Shown here piece by piece: positions 22,675 through 30,985 of a DNA stretch of 30,985 bases (position 1 is its first letter; every line of letters starts with the position of its first letter). Location: the NCBI GenBank assembly GCA_905214675.1, contig CAJMMS010000018.1, forward strand, positions 1 through 30,985. Direction: 5' to 3'. The notes under the pieces are model-generated. The model was not told where the DNA came from and did not search any database. It saw nothing but the letters and a program-made list of their open reading frames with translations. The stretch is from an uncultured bacterium (GTDB taxonomy: Bacteria; Bacillota; Clostridia; Lachnospirales; Lachnospiraceae). The position numbers and the translations under genes were made by a program.

Positions 22675-23244
22675 ATGAAAGATACAGATATTGAAATGCT
22701 GGAACATTTTTTTGTACAGGCAGGGCAGCGTTCCTGGGAAAGTGAGCAGATTTTGCTTGCAAAAGCAGCCGAAGTCCTGTTAAGTGCAGGGGCGGGAGAA
22801 TTAAAAAAGAAAGCAGATGCGGAAGGACTTTCTTTTCAGATCTCGATGACGGATGAAAAGGGGGAAAGCTACAAAGCAGATTATCAGTTGCAGGTGGCAG
22901 CAGGAGGAGAACAATTATTTCTTAAGCAGCAGATCTGCGGGCAGCATCTGGATCACCGGACGAATCTGAAACTCTGGTATATCCGCAAAAGGAATGCCCT
23001 GCTTCAGGGGCGCTGTCAGTACCAGGAAAAAATGCCGGTCTCTTTGCAGACAACACTTACGATCCGTCCGGGATGGGAGAGTGAACTTATCCGGAAAATC
23101 TCTGATATGAACTGGATTTTGTCACAGGACTATGCTATATTTAAATCATTAGATTATGGTATCGTACCAGAAAAACTACAGGACGAGATCAGAGAAGAAT
23201 ATCATGCATATGAGAGGGAAATAAATCATGACATCACTGTTTGA
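22675..23244 (+). CDS. hypothetical protein, first gene of the kinase unit
   Basis: A 189-residue soluble protein with no recognised domain. The N-terminal 50 residues are helical (MLEHFFVQAGQRSWESEQIL, AAEVLLSAGAGEL), the middle is strand-rich (LSFQISMTDEKGESYKADYQLQV, EQLFLKQQIC, PVSLQTTLTIRPGW), and the end is helical. The two halves look like a small alpha/beta domain plus a helical tail. No signal peptide or membrane span. The ATG at 22675 has AAAGGTG upstream; the in-frame GTG three codons earlier overlaps that site. It overlaps the next gene by 17 bases, which implies coupled translation and a shared function. Its leader carries the inverted repeat at 22602-22630. Confidence 0.75.
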   Translation: MKDTDIEMLEHFFVQAGQRSWESEQILLAKAAEVLLSAGAGELKKKADAEGLSFQISMTDEKGESYKADYQLQVAAGGEQLFLKQQICGQHLDHRTNLKLWYIRKRNALLQGRCQYQEKMPVSLQTTLTIRPGWESELIRKISDMNWILSQDYAIFKSLDYGIVPEKLQDEIREEYHAYEREINHDITV

Positions 23245-24607
23245 AAAGATGATGCAAAGCTTCAGTAAAAAAGACACCGCACAGCTTCTTGGAACCTGTA
23301 TGGAATTTGACGCAGGCAAGATGAAGCGGATTCCGCTGCGTTACCGTCTGATCGCTATGGGCTTTGTTACCCAGATGACCTTAGAGGAACTGGAGGCGCG
23401 TCTGGAAGAAAATGGATGTGAAAAGCTGTATGCCCGAAATCCGGTCGAGGCAAGTCTGATCTATGCATTTTCGCGTGGAATTTCTTATGAGGACTGGAAA
23501 GAACTGGAACAGCAATGCGAGCAGAAGGAAGAACAGAGAGGGCTTCTGGATGTATGGTTTCCGGATCAGACCGTTACCTATGCGCAGTTGAAAAATTATG
23601 TGCTGCAAAATTCCGACCGGCAGGAAGAAAGGCTGAAAACGCAGAAAGTAACCAGACAGCTCCAGAAACAGATTGAAAAGACCACATCCGATGCAGAATT
23701 TTTCAAGTTTCTGGATCAGAACTGGGAAAACTTCCGGCCGATGCGGGAAAAAGCACGCTATTATTACTGTAAATTTTTATATTATTATATAGAGGATAAA
23801 ATTGACGCATACAAGATGGCAAGAAGAAGTGGATTTGGTATCGAGCAGGCGCTGATCGATCTGAATGTACTGAAGATTTCTTCCAAAATGCGCAAAAAGA
23901 ACCGGGAGGAGGCAGAGCTGGATCAGATTTTCGATGAAGCTGCCCTGTCCTTTGGAAATCTCTATGATGCGTTCAACTATTATTATTTTGGCTATATTTC
24001 CATGGACTGGATGGAGATTCTGTTTGAATATTATGGAAACGATACAAACCGGATGAGCCTGGAACAGAAAAGGGAACTGGCGCAGGCGATCCGTGCTTAT
24101 GAGGACGGCTGGGATGCCTACACCGATGAAGAAGTGGTTGCGGCAAAACTGGAGGAAGCAGAAAACAGGGAGCGTCTGCTGGATCAGGAATATGCGCTGG
24201 AGCGTGACGACAGCGATCCGGATGGAAAAAAAGCAGGACGCGGCTACCAGAAAAACCGCTCCGGCGAGAAATCCGTACGCAACTATATCAAAGGTGTGCT
24301 GGATCTTGACCGTACCACTTTGATCTGTTACCTTCTGTTTTTCGGAAAAGAACGGCAGAACGATCAGGAAATTTTTCTGGATAGGGAGCGGCTGGATGCG
24401 ATCCTTCTGGAATGTGGTTATGCAAAACTTCGCACCAGTGATGATTTCGACCGTTTTGTGCTCCAGTATCTGACTGCAAAGGACCGTGTTGATTACCTGA
24501 TGGAGAGTGTGACCGAGAGCGCCAGAAAAGAGAAAAATTTCTATCTCTACCATATGTACCGCGAGTCGGTCAATGAAGAAGAGAGATTAAAAAAACTACT
24601 ACATTAG
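23228..24607 (+). CDS. large helical protein of unknown function, second gene of the kinase unit
   Basis: A 459-residue soluble protein, predicted almost entirely helical and rich in Glu, Lys, Tyr and Leu. The N-terminal 130 residues look like a helical repeat domain (LRYRLIAMGFVTQMTLEEL, EASLIYAFSRGISYEDWKEL). The middle has many aromatic residues (ARYYYCKFLYYYIEDKIDAY; AFNYYYFGYISMDWMEI). A C-terminal module (about 350-459) runs VRNYIKGVLDLDRTTLICYLLFFG, LDAILLECGYAKL and FDRFVLQYL, a pattern I associate with helical bundles in Firmicute regulatory proteins, without a name. A charged linker (about 325-350) joins the parts. It overlaps the preceding gene and lies 15 bases before the kinase, so it is probably a cytosolic partner or substrate of the kinase. 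It ends in TAG. Confidence 0.78.
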   Translation: MTSLFEKMMQSFSKKDTAQLLGTCMEFDAGKMKRIPLRYRLIAMGFVTQMTLEELEARLEENGCEKLYARNPVEASLIYAFSRGISYEDWKELEQQCEQKEEQRGLLDVWFPDQTVTYAQLKNYVLQNSDRQEERLKTQKVTRQLQKQIEKTTSDAEFFKFLDQNWENFRPMREKARYYYCKFLYYYIEDKIDAYKMARRSGFGIEQALIDLNVLKISSKMRKKNREEAELDQIFDEAALSFGNLYDAFNYYYFGYISMDWMEILFEYYGNDTNRMSLEQKRELAQAIRAYEDGWDAYTDEEVVAAKLEEAENRERLLDQEYALERDDSDPDGKKAGRGYQKNRSGEKSVRNYIKGVLDLDRTTLICYLLFFGKERQNDQEIFLDRERLDAILLECGYAKLRTSDDFDRFVLQYLTAKDRVDYLMESVTESARKEKNFYLYHMYRESVNEEERLKKLLH

Positions 24608-24622
24608 AAATGGAGCACCGAC

Positions 24623-27436
24623 ATGGGGGAATGGGTAAATTATGCGCTGAAAAAAGGAACCCTTCTGGATTCCCGTTACCGGATTCTGGAAATGCTTGGC
24701 ATTGGCGGTTTTGGCATCACCTACAGAGCGGTCAACGAAAAGATCGACCGGCAGGTGGCAGTCAAAGAACTGTTCATCCGCGAATGTATCACGCGGGACG
24801 GCTCCTCCGGCACGGAGGTTGTTTTTGCAAGTGAAAAAGAAAAGGAGCTTTTTGCGGAGGCGAAGAAACGGTTTTTAAAGGAAGCAAGAGCGGTGCGGGA
24901 TTTTTCTATGGAGCCGGGTGTTGTGCATGTGCTGGATTATTTTGAAGAAAATGAGACGGCCTATCTGGTGATGGAATACCTGGAAGGGATCTCCCTGGAG
25001 CAGTATTTCAAAGAAAAAGGGCAGATGGATGCAAAAACACTGTTTCGGCTGTTCTGGCCGCTGATGGAGACACTGGATAAGATCCATAAAAGCGGTATCA
25101 TCCACCGTGATATCAGCCCCGACAATATCCGTATTTCAAAAGAGGAGCATGGAACTCTGCGGGCAGATCTGCTTGATTTTGGTTCTGCACGTGACTATAT
25201 GATACAGAAAACACATACCGTGGAGCTGAAAAACGGCTATGCGCCATTGGAACAATATTCCGGGGACGGCACACAGGGACCATGGACAGATGTCTATGCA
25301 CTCTGTGCGGTGGTTTATGAAGGAATGACCGGACAGCGCCCGGTAAATGCCGTTCTGCGCTCCATGCAGGATGGCCTTGTCATGCCGTCGATGCTCGGCA
25401 TCGCGTCCGGAAACGGACAGGAGAAGATCGAAAAAATCCTCAAAAAAGGTCTGGCATTGTATCCAAAAGACCGTTATCAAAGTATAAAGGACATGCAGGA
25501 AGAGCTTTCCCTGCTGATTTTTCCGCCAAAAGAAGAAAAGAAAAAAAGCAAGAAAGCAGGAATATTTGCCGCCGGTGCCATCCTGACGCTGACGGCTTTA
25601 GGTGCCGGCATCTGGTGGTATTATCAGAGCCATCTGGCATGGTTTTTGTTTCACGGAGAACCGACGGAAACGTTTCTGCTGGTGGCACCTTCTGATATTG
25701 ATCTTAAGTCATATGAACATTCCATCCAGACGATAAAAGACCGCCTGGATACAGTGCTTGGAGAAAAGTCGTATCTGCTGAAAAAGAAAAAAGATGACCT
25801 GGAATTGATCCTTCCGCTGTCTGTTTTTCCGGGAAAAGACTTCCAGGAAGAACGAACGGATCTGATGAACCGCTATATCCTGGCACCGAACCATTTGCAG
25901 ATTTCCATGAATAAAAGCGAATGGCAGGACGGTGATTCACCAAAGGATATCCTGAGAAAGGCATCTCTGAAACGCAGTGATATCCGGAACGTGGAAAAGA
26001 AAACCGGGCACATCGAAGGACTGGAAAGCACAAAAGATACTTATCTGGAGATTACGCTCACAGAAGAAGCCGGGCAGCGGATCAAAGGGCAGCTTCAGAC
26101 GAAGTATAAGAAAGAATATAGATATATGGAGCTGAATCCGGATCTGGAGAATGGCGGCGAGAGCCTTGGGTATCTTTATACCGATCCGGATGGTGACTGG
26201 ACAACTTTTTATCAGTCTCTTCCGGAAGAAACGTACGAAAATGGCTGGCAGGCAGTCTGGAATACCGATGAACTGGCAGAAGGATTTTATTTCGGGGCAG
26301 AGATTCCGGCAGAATGGGAAGAACAGAGTGTCGTATGGGGCGATTACCAGCGCAAGGTCGGTGAACTTGGAAAGGACACGGTCACGATCGCATACGGCAC
26401 AACAGACGGCGCAGAAGAATACGCCGGAAAACTGGCAGAAAAAATGATCCATGTAAAAGACAGTCTGGATCTGCTGGAGATCCCGTATGCAATGGGTATG
26501 GTACCGGACGAAAGCGGAGACTTTGTCATCCGGACGGCACAGAAAGATATGAATCAGTTTCTGGCAAATCTGCTGACCGGATATTCGTTTGAGGTAAAAG
26601 CAGGAGATGCTTCTTATACGGTAAGCAGTTTTGATGTGGAAGAAAATGCAGACGGAACCTGTGATCTTGCCTGTACGCTGATCGGTGATTATGACTACGA
26701 CAAAGAAGCGAAAAATGCCTGGCTGAAGCAGTATGCACTTCCGGGACAGACGATCACGCTGCTGCTCAACGGATGCCCGTTATCCAGTCTGACGCTGAAG
26801 GAGCGTGTTACGGATGGAATCCTGCGTTTCCATACATGTTTATGGAACGAAAGTGGTACATTTGGAGAAGAAGAGCGGAAATTGTTTACCGTATGTTCAG
26901 GTCAGTCTGCTTTTTACACAGCCGGATATGATCTGGAGGTGCAGTATTCCCGGAAAGGACAGAAAGTTGCATTCATAAAAGAACAACGCAAAAGCGATCA
27001 GCCGGATATGGAAAAAGCAAAGCCCTATCTGGAAAAAATGAAAGCGATCCGGGAAGGCATCACACTTGCAGGAACGACAAGCTCGCTCGGAGAAATCCTG
27101 GATGTGAATCTTGCTCTGGATCTGCAAAAGGGCTATTCCAAAGAAGCGGCGGACGCGATCGGGCAGATTCTGGATCTTTTTTGGGAAATGCCGGAAGAAT
27201 ATTATGCTGTCCGCATCGGACTGAACAGCACGCATAGTACACAGCGGGTTTATTTTCAAAGAAAAAAGAGCAGTTCAAAAAACATAAGCAGCCTGAGTTA
27301 TTTCCGGACGGATCCGGAGGATGAAAAACAGCAAAATCTGAGCCATCTTCTGACGGATTCATCCTTTTTAAAGAACCATCATATCGGGGAGGTGGAGCAC
27401 TATGTCGCATGGGGAGAGCGGATCTTCCTGGAATGA
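24623..27436 (+). CDS. transmembrane receptor-type Ser/Thr protein kinase
   Basis: A 937-residue protein with an N-terminal cytosolic eukaryote-like kinase domain (about residues 18-285). The glycine loop is GIGGFG (26-31), the ATP-binding lysine is Lys48 in VAVKE, the catalytic loop is HRDISPDN (161-168) and the Mg-binding motif is DFG (185-187); YAPLEQY and WTDVYALCAVVYEG are subdomains VIII-IX. All catalytic residues are present. One membrane span follows (about 312-335, GIFAAGAILTLTALGAGIWW), then an ectodomain of about 600 residues that is not PASTA. Part of it (LEITLTEEAGQRIK) faintly recalls the SecD periplasmic fold, and part (IPYAMGM to QKDMNQFL) is shared with the next gene. No phosphatase partner is in the window. 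It overlaps the pseudokinase gene by 35 bases. Confidence 0.92.
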   Translation: MGEWVNYALKKGTLLDSRYRILEMLGIGGFGITYRAVNEKIDRQVAVKELFIRECITRDGSSGTEVVFASEKEKELFAEAKKRFLKEARAVRDFSMEPGVVHVLDYFEENETAYLVMEYLEGISLEQYFKEKGQMDAKTLFRLFWPLMETLDKIHKSGIIHRDISPDNIRISKEEHGTLRADLLDFGSARDYMIQKTHTVELKNGYAPLEQYSGDGTQGPWTDVYALCAVVYEGMTGQRPVNAVLRSMQDGLVMPSMLGIASGNGQEKIEKILKKGLALYPKDRYQSIKDMQEELSLLIFPPKEEKKKSKKAGIFAAGAILTLTALGAGIWWYYQSHLAWFLFHGEPTETFLLVAPSDIDLKSYEHSIQTIKDRLDTVLGEKSYLLKKKKDDLELILPLSVFPGKDFQEERTDLMNRYILAPNHLQISMNKSEWQDGDSPKDILRKASLKRSDIRNVEKKTGHIEGLESTKDTYLEITLTEEAGQRIKGQLQTKYKKEYRYMELNPDLENGGESLGYLYTDPDGDWTTFYQSLPEETYENGWQAVWNTDELAEGFYFGAEIPAEWEEQSVVWGDYQRKVGELGKDTVTIAYGTTDGAEEYAGKLAEKMIHVKDSLDLLEIPYAMGMVPDESGDFVIRTAQKDMNQFLANLLTGYSFEVKAGDASYTVSSFDVEENADGTCDLACTLIGDYDYDKEAKNAWLKQYALPGQTITLLLNGCPLSSLTLKERVTDGILRFHTCLWNESGTFGEEERKLFTVCSGQSAFYTAGYDLEVQYSRKGQKVAFIKEQRKSDQPDMEKAKPYLEKMKAIREGITLAGTTSSLGEILDVNLALDLQKGYSKEAADAIGQILDLFWEMPEEYYAVRIGLNSTHSTQRVYFQRKKSSSKNISSLSYFRTDPEDEKQQNLSHLLTDSSFLKNHHIGEVEHYVAWGERIFLE

Positions 27437-29630
27437 TAACACTTCAGAGGAAACGATTCTGGATGGGCGTTACATCCTCAAAGAGGCGCTGATCCGTGAA
27501 AAAGGAAAAATCCTGTTTGCAGGCGTTCATCAATACACACAGCGGCAGGTACGGATCTTTCGATACGATACCGAAATCTATGACCGGAATGCACTGGAGA
27601 TGCAGGCAAAGGCGCTGGGCGATTTCAGCGGTCTTTCCGGTCTGTGTTCGGTGATCGATACCATAGAAACAGAACCTTTCTTTTTTATTATCCTGGAAGA
27701 GCCAAAGGGCGAACCGCTTCGGACTTATTGCATGGAAAAAGAAAAAATGCCGATACAGCAGCTTATCGAAAAACTGCTTGTCCTGGTATCCTGCTTCAAA
27801 AAACTGGAAGCGGCAGGCGTGAACGATCTGTTTTTACAGGAGATTTATGTCAGTGAACATGGAGATTTCTCCATCTTTCCTGCTTTTGAAAGCCGCAAAA
27901 AAGGTTCCGGAGATTACTGCTATGACATCTGTGAAATCTTTTATATCTGCCGAAGCCGGAAAATACCGCAGGCGCGTATCCTGCGTCTGCTGTTCGATGA
28001 AATGCAGCCGCTGGAAAAGGCAGATCCGCAGGGCGATGCACGGCTGCATCAGATCATGGAAAAAGGCATGTCCGTCGATCCGGATCAGAATTATACGTCC
28101 ATGCAGGAGCTGGAGGATGCACTGAAGGAATGGCTGGAAGAACAGAAACCGCAGCCGGAGCAGAAACGCAGCCACATCCTGAAAAGAGCTGTACTTTGCC
28201 TTGCCTGCCTGCTTCTGCTCGCCGGTATCTGCCGTGTTTACCGGGAAAAACTGTATTTCCTTGGCACCGAGACAGAAATCCTGCTGCTGGTGCCGGATGA
28301 ACATATGGCAAGGACTGAATATAAAAAAGCGGTGCCGCTTCTGAAAGAAGAGATCGCAGCACTTTCCAGGAAACGCTACATCACCGAAAAGGATGGCAAA
28401 ATCCGGGTTGTCCTGCCCTGGAAAACCTATCAGGAGAAGAAATCGGAACTGGAAACGAAGCTTCAGGAAGATACTGTTTTATCATCTTTTCATCTGACAA
28501 AAGAACACAAGGCGGACTGGACTGTCCAGAGTTATCTGAAAGCAAGAAACTGGGTGGATGCAGAAAAAATCAAAGAACCATCGGTCACGCTGGAATATGC
28601 ACCATATGTCTATGACTGGCTGGGTACAGAGGAAGCTTCCTGGAATAAAACAAAAGGAACGTATTACCATACGCTGATCGATCTGTCTGCCCGGCTGGAA
28701 AAGCTGGGAATCCCTTATGCGATCGGTATATCAAGAGAAGATAACCGTCATCTTCTGATCCGGGTGGAGCAGAAAGATATGTCGGTATTTTTATCCGAAA
28801 TCCTTGCTTCGCATATCGAGCTGCACATAGAAGATATCTGGGGAAATCCCCTGCTGAACGTATCCGGAATTTCTCTTCAGAAAACGGATAACGGCTATGA
28901 ATTGTGTGTACAGAGCGAATATGAAAACATTCCAGAAGCAACATTCAAAGACCAGACACTTTATCTGACTCTGGAGAGCAGCACCGGAAAATATGCTTTG
29001 GCAGAACGTCCACCTTCCCCATTGAAAGCGGGCGAAGAAAGCCAGGAGAGGTCGGGTACTTATCTCTTTCCGGTCGCAGAAATCGGGGAAAGCGAAAGCC
29101 TGTCAGAGACACAGCAGCCACTGATCGAGATGCTGGACATTGCCCAGAAAGCTTTCCTGTATGAAAGTGGTTTTGAGCTGATCGATGTACAGTATGGAAC
29201 CGGAAGCAGACTGAGCAGTGAAAGCAGGCAGGAAAAAACAGAATATGCCTTCCGGGATGACAATAAAACGCAGCTTCTGGAGAAGCTGGCAGAAATCCTG
29301 CCGGATGCAGAAGTGGAGGAATCGGACGATCTGTTTTTGGACATTACGATGCATATGGAACTGGATGGAGCTTATGCAGAAACGGTGAGCGAATCCATCC
29401 GCAAACTTTTGCAGGCATGTATCTCCACAACCGGATATTACAGCTATGACACCTTTTATGTCTGGGCAGGAGAAAAAAACACATCCCCGGAACTGCATCT
29501 TTCAAAAAATGCCGACCAGAAACAGTGGGAGATGTATTATCGCAGCAACGATTCCGAAGAAGAACAAAAATTAAAAAAGAAATTGCAGAAAATCGCCGAT
29601 GAGAACAAAATCGTGTGGAAAGGCTGGTAA
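27402..29630 (+). CDS. transmembrane pseudokinase receptor, paralogue of the preceding kinase
   Basis: A 742-residue protein with the same layout: a kinase-fold domain (about 20-245), a membrane span (about 260-280, AVLCLACLLLLAGIC) and an ectodomain of about 460 residues. The kinase signature residues are gone: the glycine loop is replaced by ALIREKGKIL, VAVK reads VRIF, HRDxxxxN reads VNDLFLQE and DFG reads PAF. Phosphotransfer is therefore unlikely, and a regulatory or scaffold role beside the active kinase is likely. The ectodomain shares IPYA-G, LLIR and QKDM-FL with the kinase, and the pre-domain LLLVPDEHMARTEYKKAV aligns with the kinase's LLVAPSDIDLKSYEHSI. The ATG follows GGGAGG within the end of the kinase gene. 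The pair probably forms a hetero-oligomer. Confidence 0.88.
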   Translation: MSHGESGSSWNDNTSEETILDGRYILKEALIREKGKILFAGVHQYTQRQVRIFRYDTEIYDRNALEMQAKALGDFSGLSGLCSVIDTIETEPFFFIILEEPKGEPLRTYCMEKEKMPIQQLIEKLLVLVSCFKKLEAAGVNDLFLQEIYVSEHGDFSIFPAFESRKKGSGDYCYDICEIFYICRSRKIPQARILRLLFDEMQPLEKADPQGDARLHQIMEKGMSVDPDQNYTSMQELEDALKEWLEEQKPQPEQKRSHILKRAVLCLACLLLLAGICRVYREKLYFLGTETEILLLVPDEHMARTEYKKAVPLLKEEIAALSRKRYITEKDGKIRVVLPWKTYQEKKSELETKLQEDTVLSSFHLTKEHKADWTVQSYLKARNWVDAEKIKEPSVTLEYAPYVYDWLGTEEASWNKTKGTYYHTLIDLSARLEKLGIPYAIGISREDNRHLLIRVEQKDMSVFLSEILASHIELHIEDIWGNPLLNVSGISLQKTDNGYELCVQSEYENIPEATFKDQTLYLTLESSTGKYALAERPPSPLKAGEESQERSGTYLFPVAEIGESESLSETQQPLIEMLDIAQKAFLYESGFELIDVQYGTGSRLSSESRQEKTEYAFRDDNKTQLLEKLAEILPDAEVEESDDLFLDITMHMELDGAYAETVSESIRKLLQACISTTGYYSYDTFYVWAGEKNTSPELHLSKNADQKQWEMYYRSNDSEEEQKLKKKLQKIADENKIVWKGW

Positions 29631-29689
29631 GATAAAAAGGAAACAGGGAAAAAAGAAAAGAAATACATATGGAAAGGAAAGGTGAATCT

Positions 29690-30985
29690 ATGCGAAAAAC
29701 AACAAAACAACTGCTGGCAGGATTTCTGTCAGCCACACTGGCAGTCACCGCACTGCCGGCAGCATCCCTTGTCATGCCGACAAAAGAAGTGAGGTCAGCA
29801 TCCGTAACCCTGAAAAATCCACGCATTGTAAAAGATGACACCATGAAAGCCGGACAGAAAGTGACCTGGGACTGCATCTGGTTTGGAAGTTATCCGCAGA
29901 GGGAAGTAGTTGCAGATGCAGCAAGTTATAATGCGATATATAAAGATTATTATAATCCAAAGACGGATATCATCGAGGATGCTGTTCTGTTTCAGAAACT
30001 GGAAACTGCCAATGGCTGGAGTGATAATGAAATCACGCTGGATGGAAACAAATATCGCCGGATGAAAAAAGAGGATGCCCTTAGAATCTATTCATATGAA
30101 GGTGGTTACAGATGGAAAGACAGTACTTCCTGGCACTATTTCCGGTATGAGCCGATCAAGTGGCGTGTCTTAAGTACAGCAGGCAATCGGGCATTTCTTC
30201 ATGCAGACCTGGCACTGGATGACCAGAAATACAATAACAATGATACAAGTGTCACCTGGGAGAGCAGCAGTATGCGAAGCTGGCTCAATGGATATGGTCC
30301 GGAAATGAATGAGCCGAAGATGGATTACCGCAGTGACAGCTTTTTGCAGGATGCATTTACCAGTGCCGAACAGCAGGCAATTTGCACAACAGAATTGGAA
30401 AACGCAGATAACCAGTTATATGGGACAGAGGGCGGTAATAACACAATCGATAAGATTTTTCTGCTCTCTGAGCAGGAGGTTTATGGCACAAAAGCCGGCT
30501 TTTACGGGTTTGCAGAAGTGGAGGACACAGATGATGAAGCAAGGAGAAGAAAGAGCAGTACGTATGCCAAAGCAAATGGAGTGATTAGTTGTTATTACGT
30601 AAACTATTATTATTACGGAGACTGTTCCTGGTGGCTCCGCACGCCGGGCGTTGTTACGAATTCTTCATTGCTGGTTGATGTCGACGGTTATGTTGGCCGT
30701 TATGGTAATGATGTGAATGTTGATGAGGATGGTGTGTGTCCCGCTTTGAATCTTAATCTTTCATCTTCTGATCTCTGGTCTTATGCGGGAACGGTGTGTT
30801 CTGATGAAATGCGAAGTTCAAAACCTGATAATAGTAACAATGGTAATAACGGTAATAACAACAATGGCGGCAATGGCAACAGCGGCAGCAATCAGGTAAT
30901 CGAAGCTGGCGGCAATCTGATTCTTGGGGAAGAAAAGAGTGCACAGGTAACGGGCGGTGCAGGCAAATTTTTTCCGGGGGATTAT
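29690..30985 (+). CDS. secreted DUF6273-domain protein, 3' end outside the window
   Basis: An exported protein, at least 432 residues, with its frame open to the right edge. A signal peptide (KQLLAGFLSATLAVTALPAASLV) precedes the mature chain. Then a DUF6273-type domain: WDCIWFGSYPQ, the cofactor-free core YEPIKWRVLS, VTWESSSMRSWLNG, FLQDAFTSAEQQAI, IDKIFLLSEQEVYG, CSWWLRTPG and DGVCPALNL (usually GVRPALNL). A Gly/Asn/Ser-rich linker follows, and the chain continues. DUF6273 proteins are common surface proteins of gut Firmicutes, with a fold suspected to resemble C-type-lectin/sulfatase-modifying folds; ligands unknown. AAAGGTG precedes the ATG, 59 bases after the pseudokinase gene, so it could be the last gene of that unit or independent. 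Codon use shifts to T-ending codons around 30650-30780. Confidence 0.85.
   Translation, partial: MRKTTKQLLAGFLSATLAVTALPAASLVMPTKEVRSASVTLKNPRIVKDDTMKAGQKVTWDCIWFGSYPQREVVADAASYNAIYKDYYNPKTDIIEDAVLFQKLETANGWSDNEITLDGNKYRRMKKEDALRIYSYEGGYRWKDSTSWHYFRYEPIKWRVLSTAGNRAFLHADLALDDQKYNNNDTSVTWESSSMRSWLNGYGPEMNEPKMDYRSDSFLQDAFTSAEQQAICTTELENADNQLYGTEGGNNTIDKIFLLSEQEVYGTKAGFYGFAEVEDTDDEARRRKSSTYAKANGVISCYYVNYYYYGDCSWWLRTPGVVTNSSLLVDVDGYVGRYGNDVNVDEDGVCPALNLNLSSSDLWSYAGTVCSDEMRSSKPDNSNNGNNGNNNNGGNGNSGSNQVIEAGGNLILGEEKSAQVTGGAGKFFPGDY
30827..30892 (+). repeat. Asn/Gly/Ser low-complexity linker coding repeat
   Basis: Twenty-two codons made almost only of AAT/AAC, GGT/GGC and AGT/AGC form irregular triplet repeats. 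They encode a flexible linker between the DUF6273 domain and the following domain of the secreted protein, and could vary in length by slippage. Confidence 0.8.

Noticed and set aside
23777..24553. Minus-strand open frame of 258 codons opposite the helical protein gene
   Set aside because: Antisense shadow of a clear coding frame; no ribosome site or domain.

Overview
The window looks like a chromosomal segment from an anaerobic gut Firmicute, most likely Lachnospiraceae (Blautia/Ruminococcus/Dorea-like). The signs are strong AGGAGG ribosome sites, moderate GC, a formate-producing pflB/pflA pair with a Rex-type operator, a CIRCE-controlled htpG, DegV, LRR/BspA-like and DUF6273 secreted proteins. 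Nothing indicates a plasmid, prophage, transposon, rRNA/tRNA gene or CRISPR array. The family assignment is an inference from gene content; no marker gene is present.

Region 1 (1-7335) is mostly core. It holds the end of a DUF218 protein, an overlapping pair of HAD phosphatases followed by a small conserved protein, a convergent htpG-TraX unit whose promoter is preceded by a perfect CIRCE element, a conserved small protein, a DegV lipid-binding protein and a small membrane protein closed by a terminator. Region 2 (7417-10560) is the pyruvate formate-lyase operon: Rex site, promoter, pflB, pflA and a bidirectional terminator.

Region 3 (10553-14495) holds two divergently transcribed genes, a double-HTH regulator and a secreted LRR protein. 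Each is broken by one in-frame TAG. Both stops sit in the pentamer CTAGG, which suggests the same C-to-T change of a CAG codon in CCAGG. An inverted repeat lies between the two genes.

Region 4 (14605-22508) is a collinear eight-gene run between two terminators: a divergent PRPP-synthetase-like enzyme, a NAMPT-family transferase, NAD synthetase, two paralogous lipoproteins, a J-domain/pseudokinase fusion, a vWA protein and a divergent adenylosuccinate-synthetase-like protein. The PRPP-synthetase-like protein has an altered phosphate-binding loop, and the PurA-like protein has lost the guanine-specificity motif, so both may act on unusual nucleotides. The first two genes resemble the phage NARP1 pair that rebuilds NAD+ from ADP-ribose, although a plain NAD salvage role is equally open.

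Region 5 (22578-end) is a second unit: two unrecognised mostly helical proteins, a transmembrane Ser/Thr receptor kinase, a paralogous transmembrane pseudokinase that shares part of its unrecognised ectodomain, and a secreted DUF6273 protein that runs off the window. Regions 4 and 5 together, with pseudokinases, a kinase, a J-domain, a vWA domain, a PurA-like enzyme and NAD/PRPP enzymes, are the best candidate for an undescribed signalling or stress system. I know of no named system with this composition. No stretch longer than about 300 bases lacks a gene.
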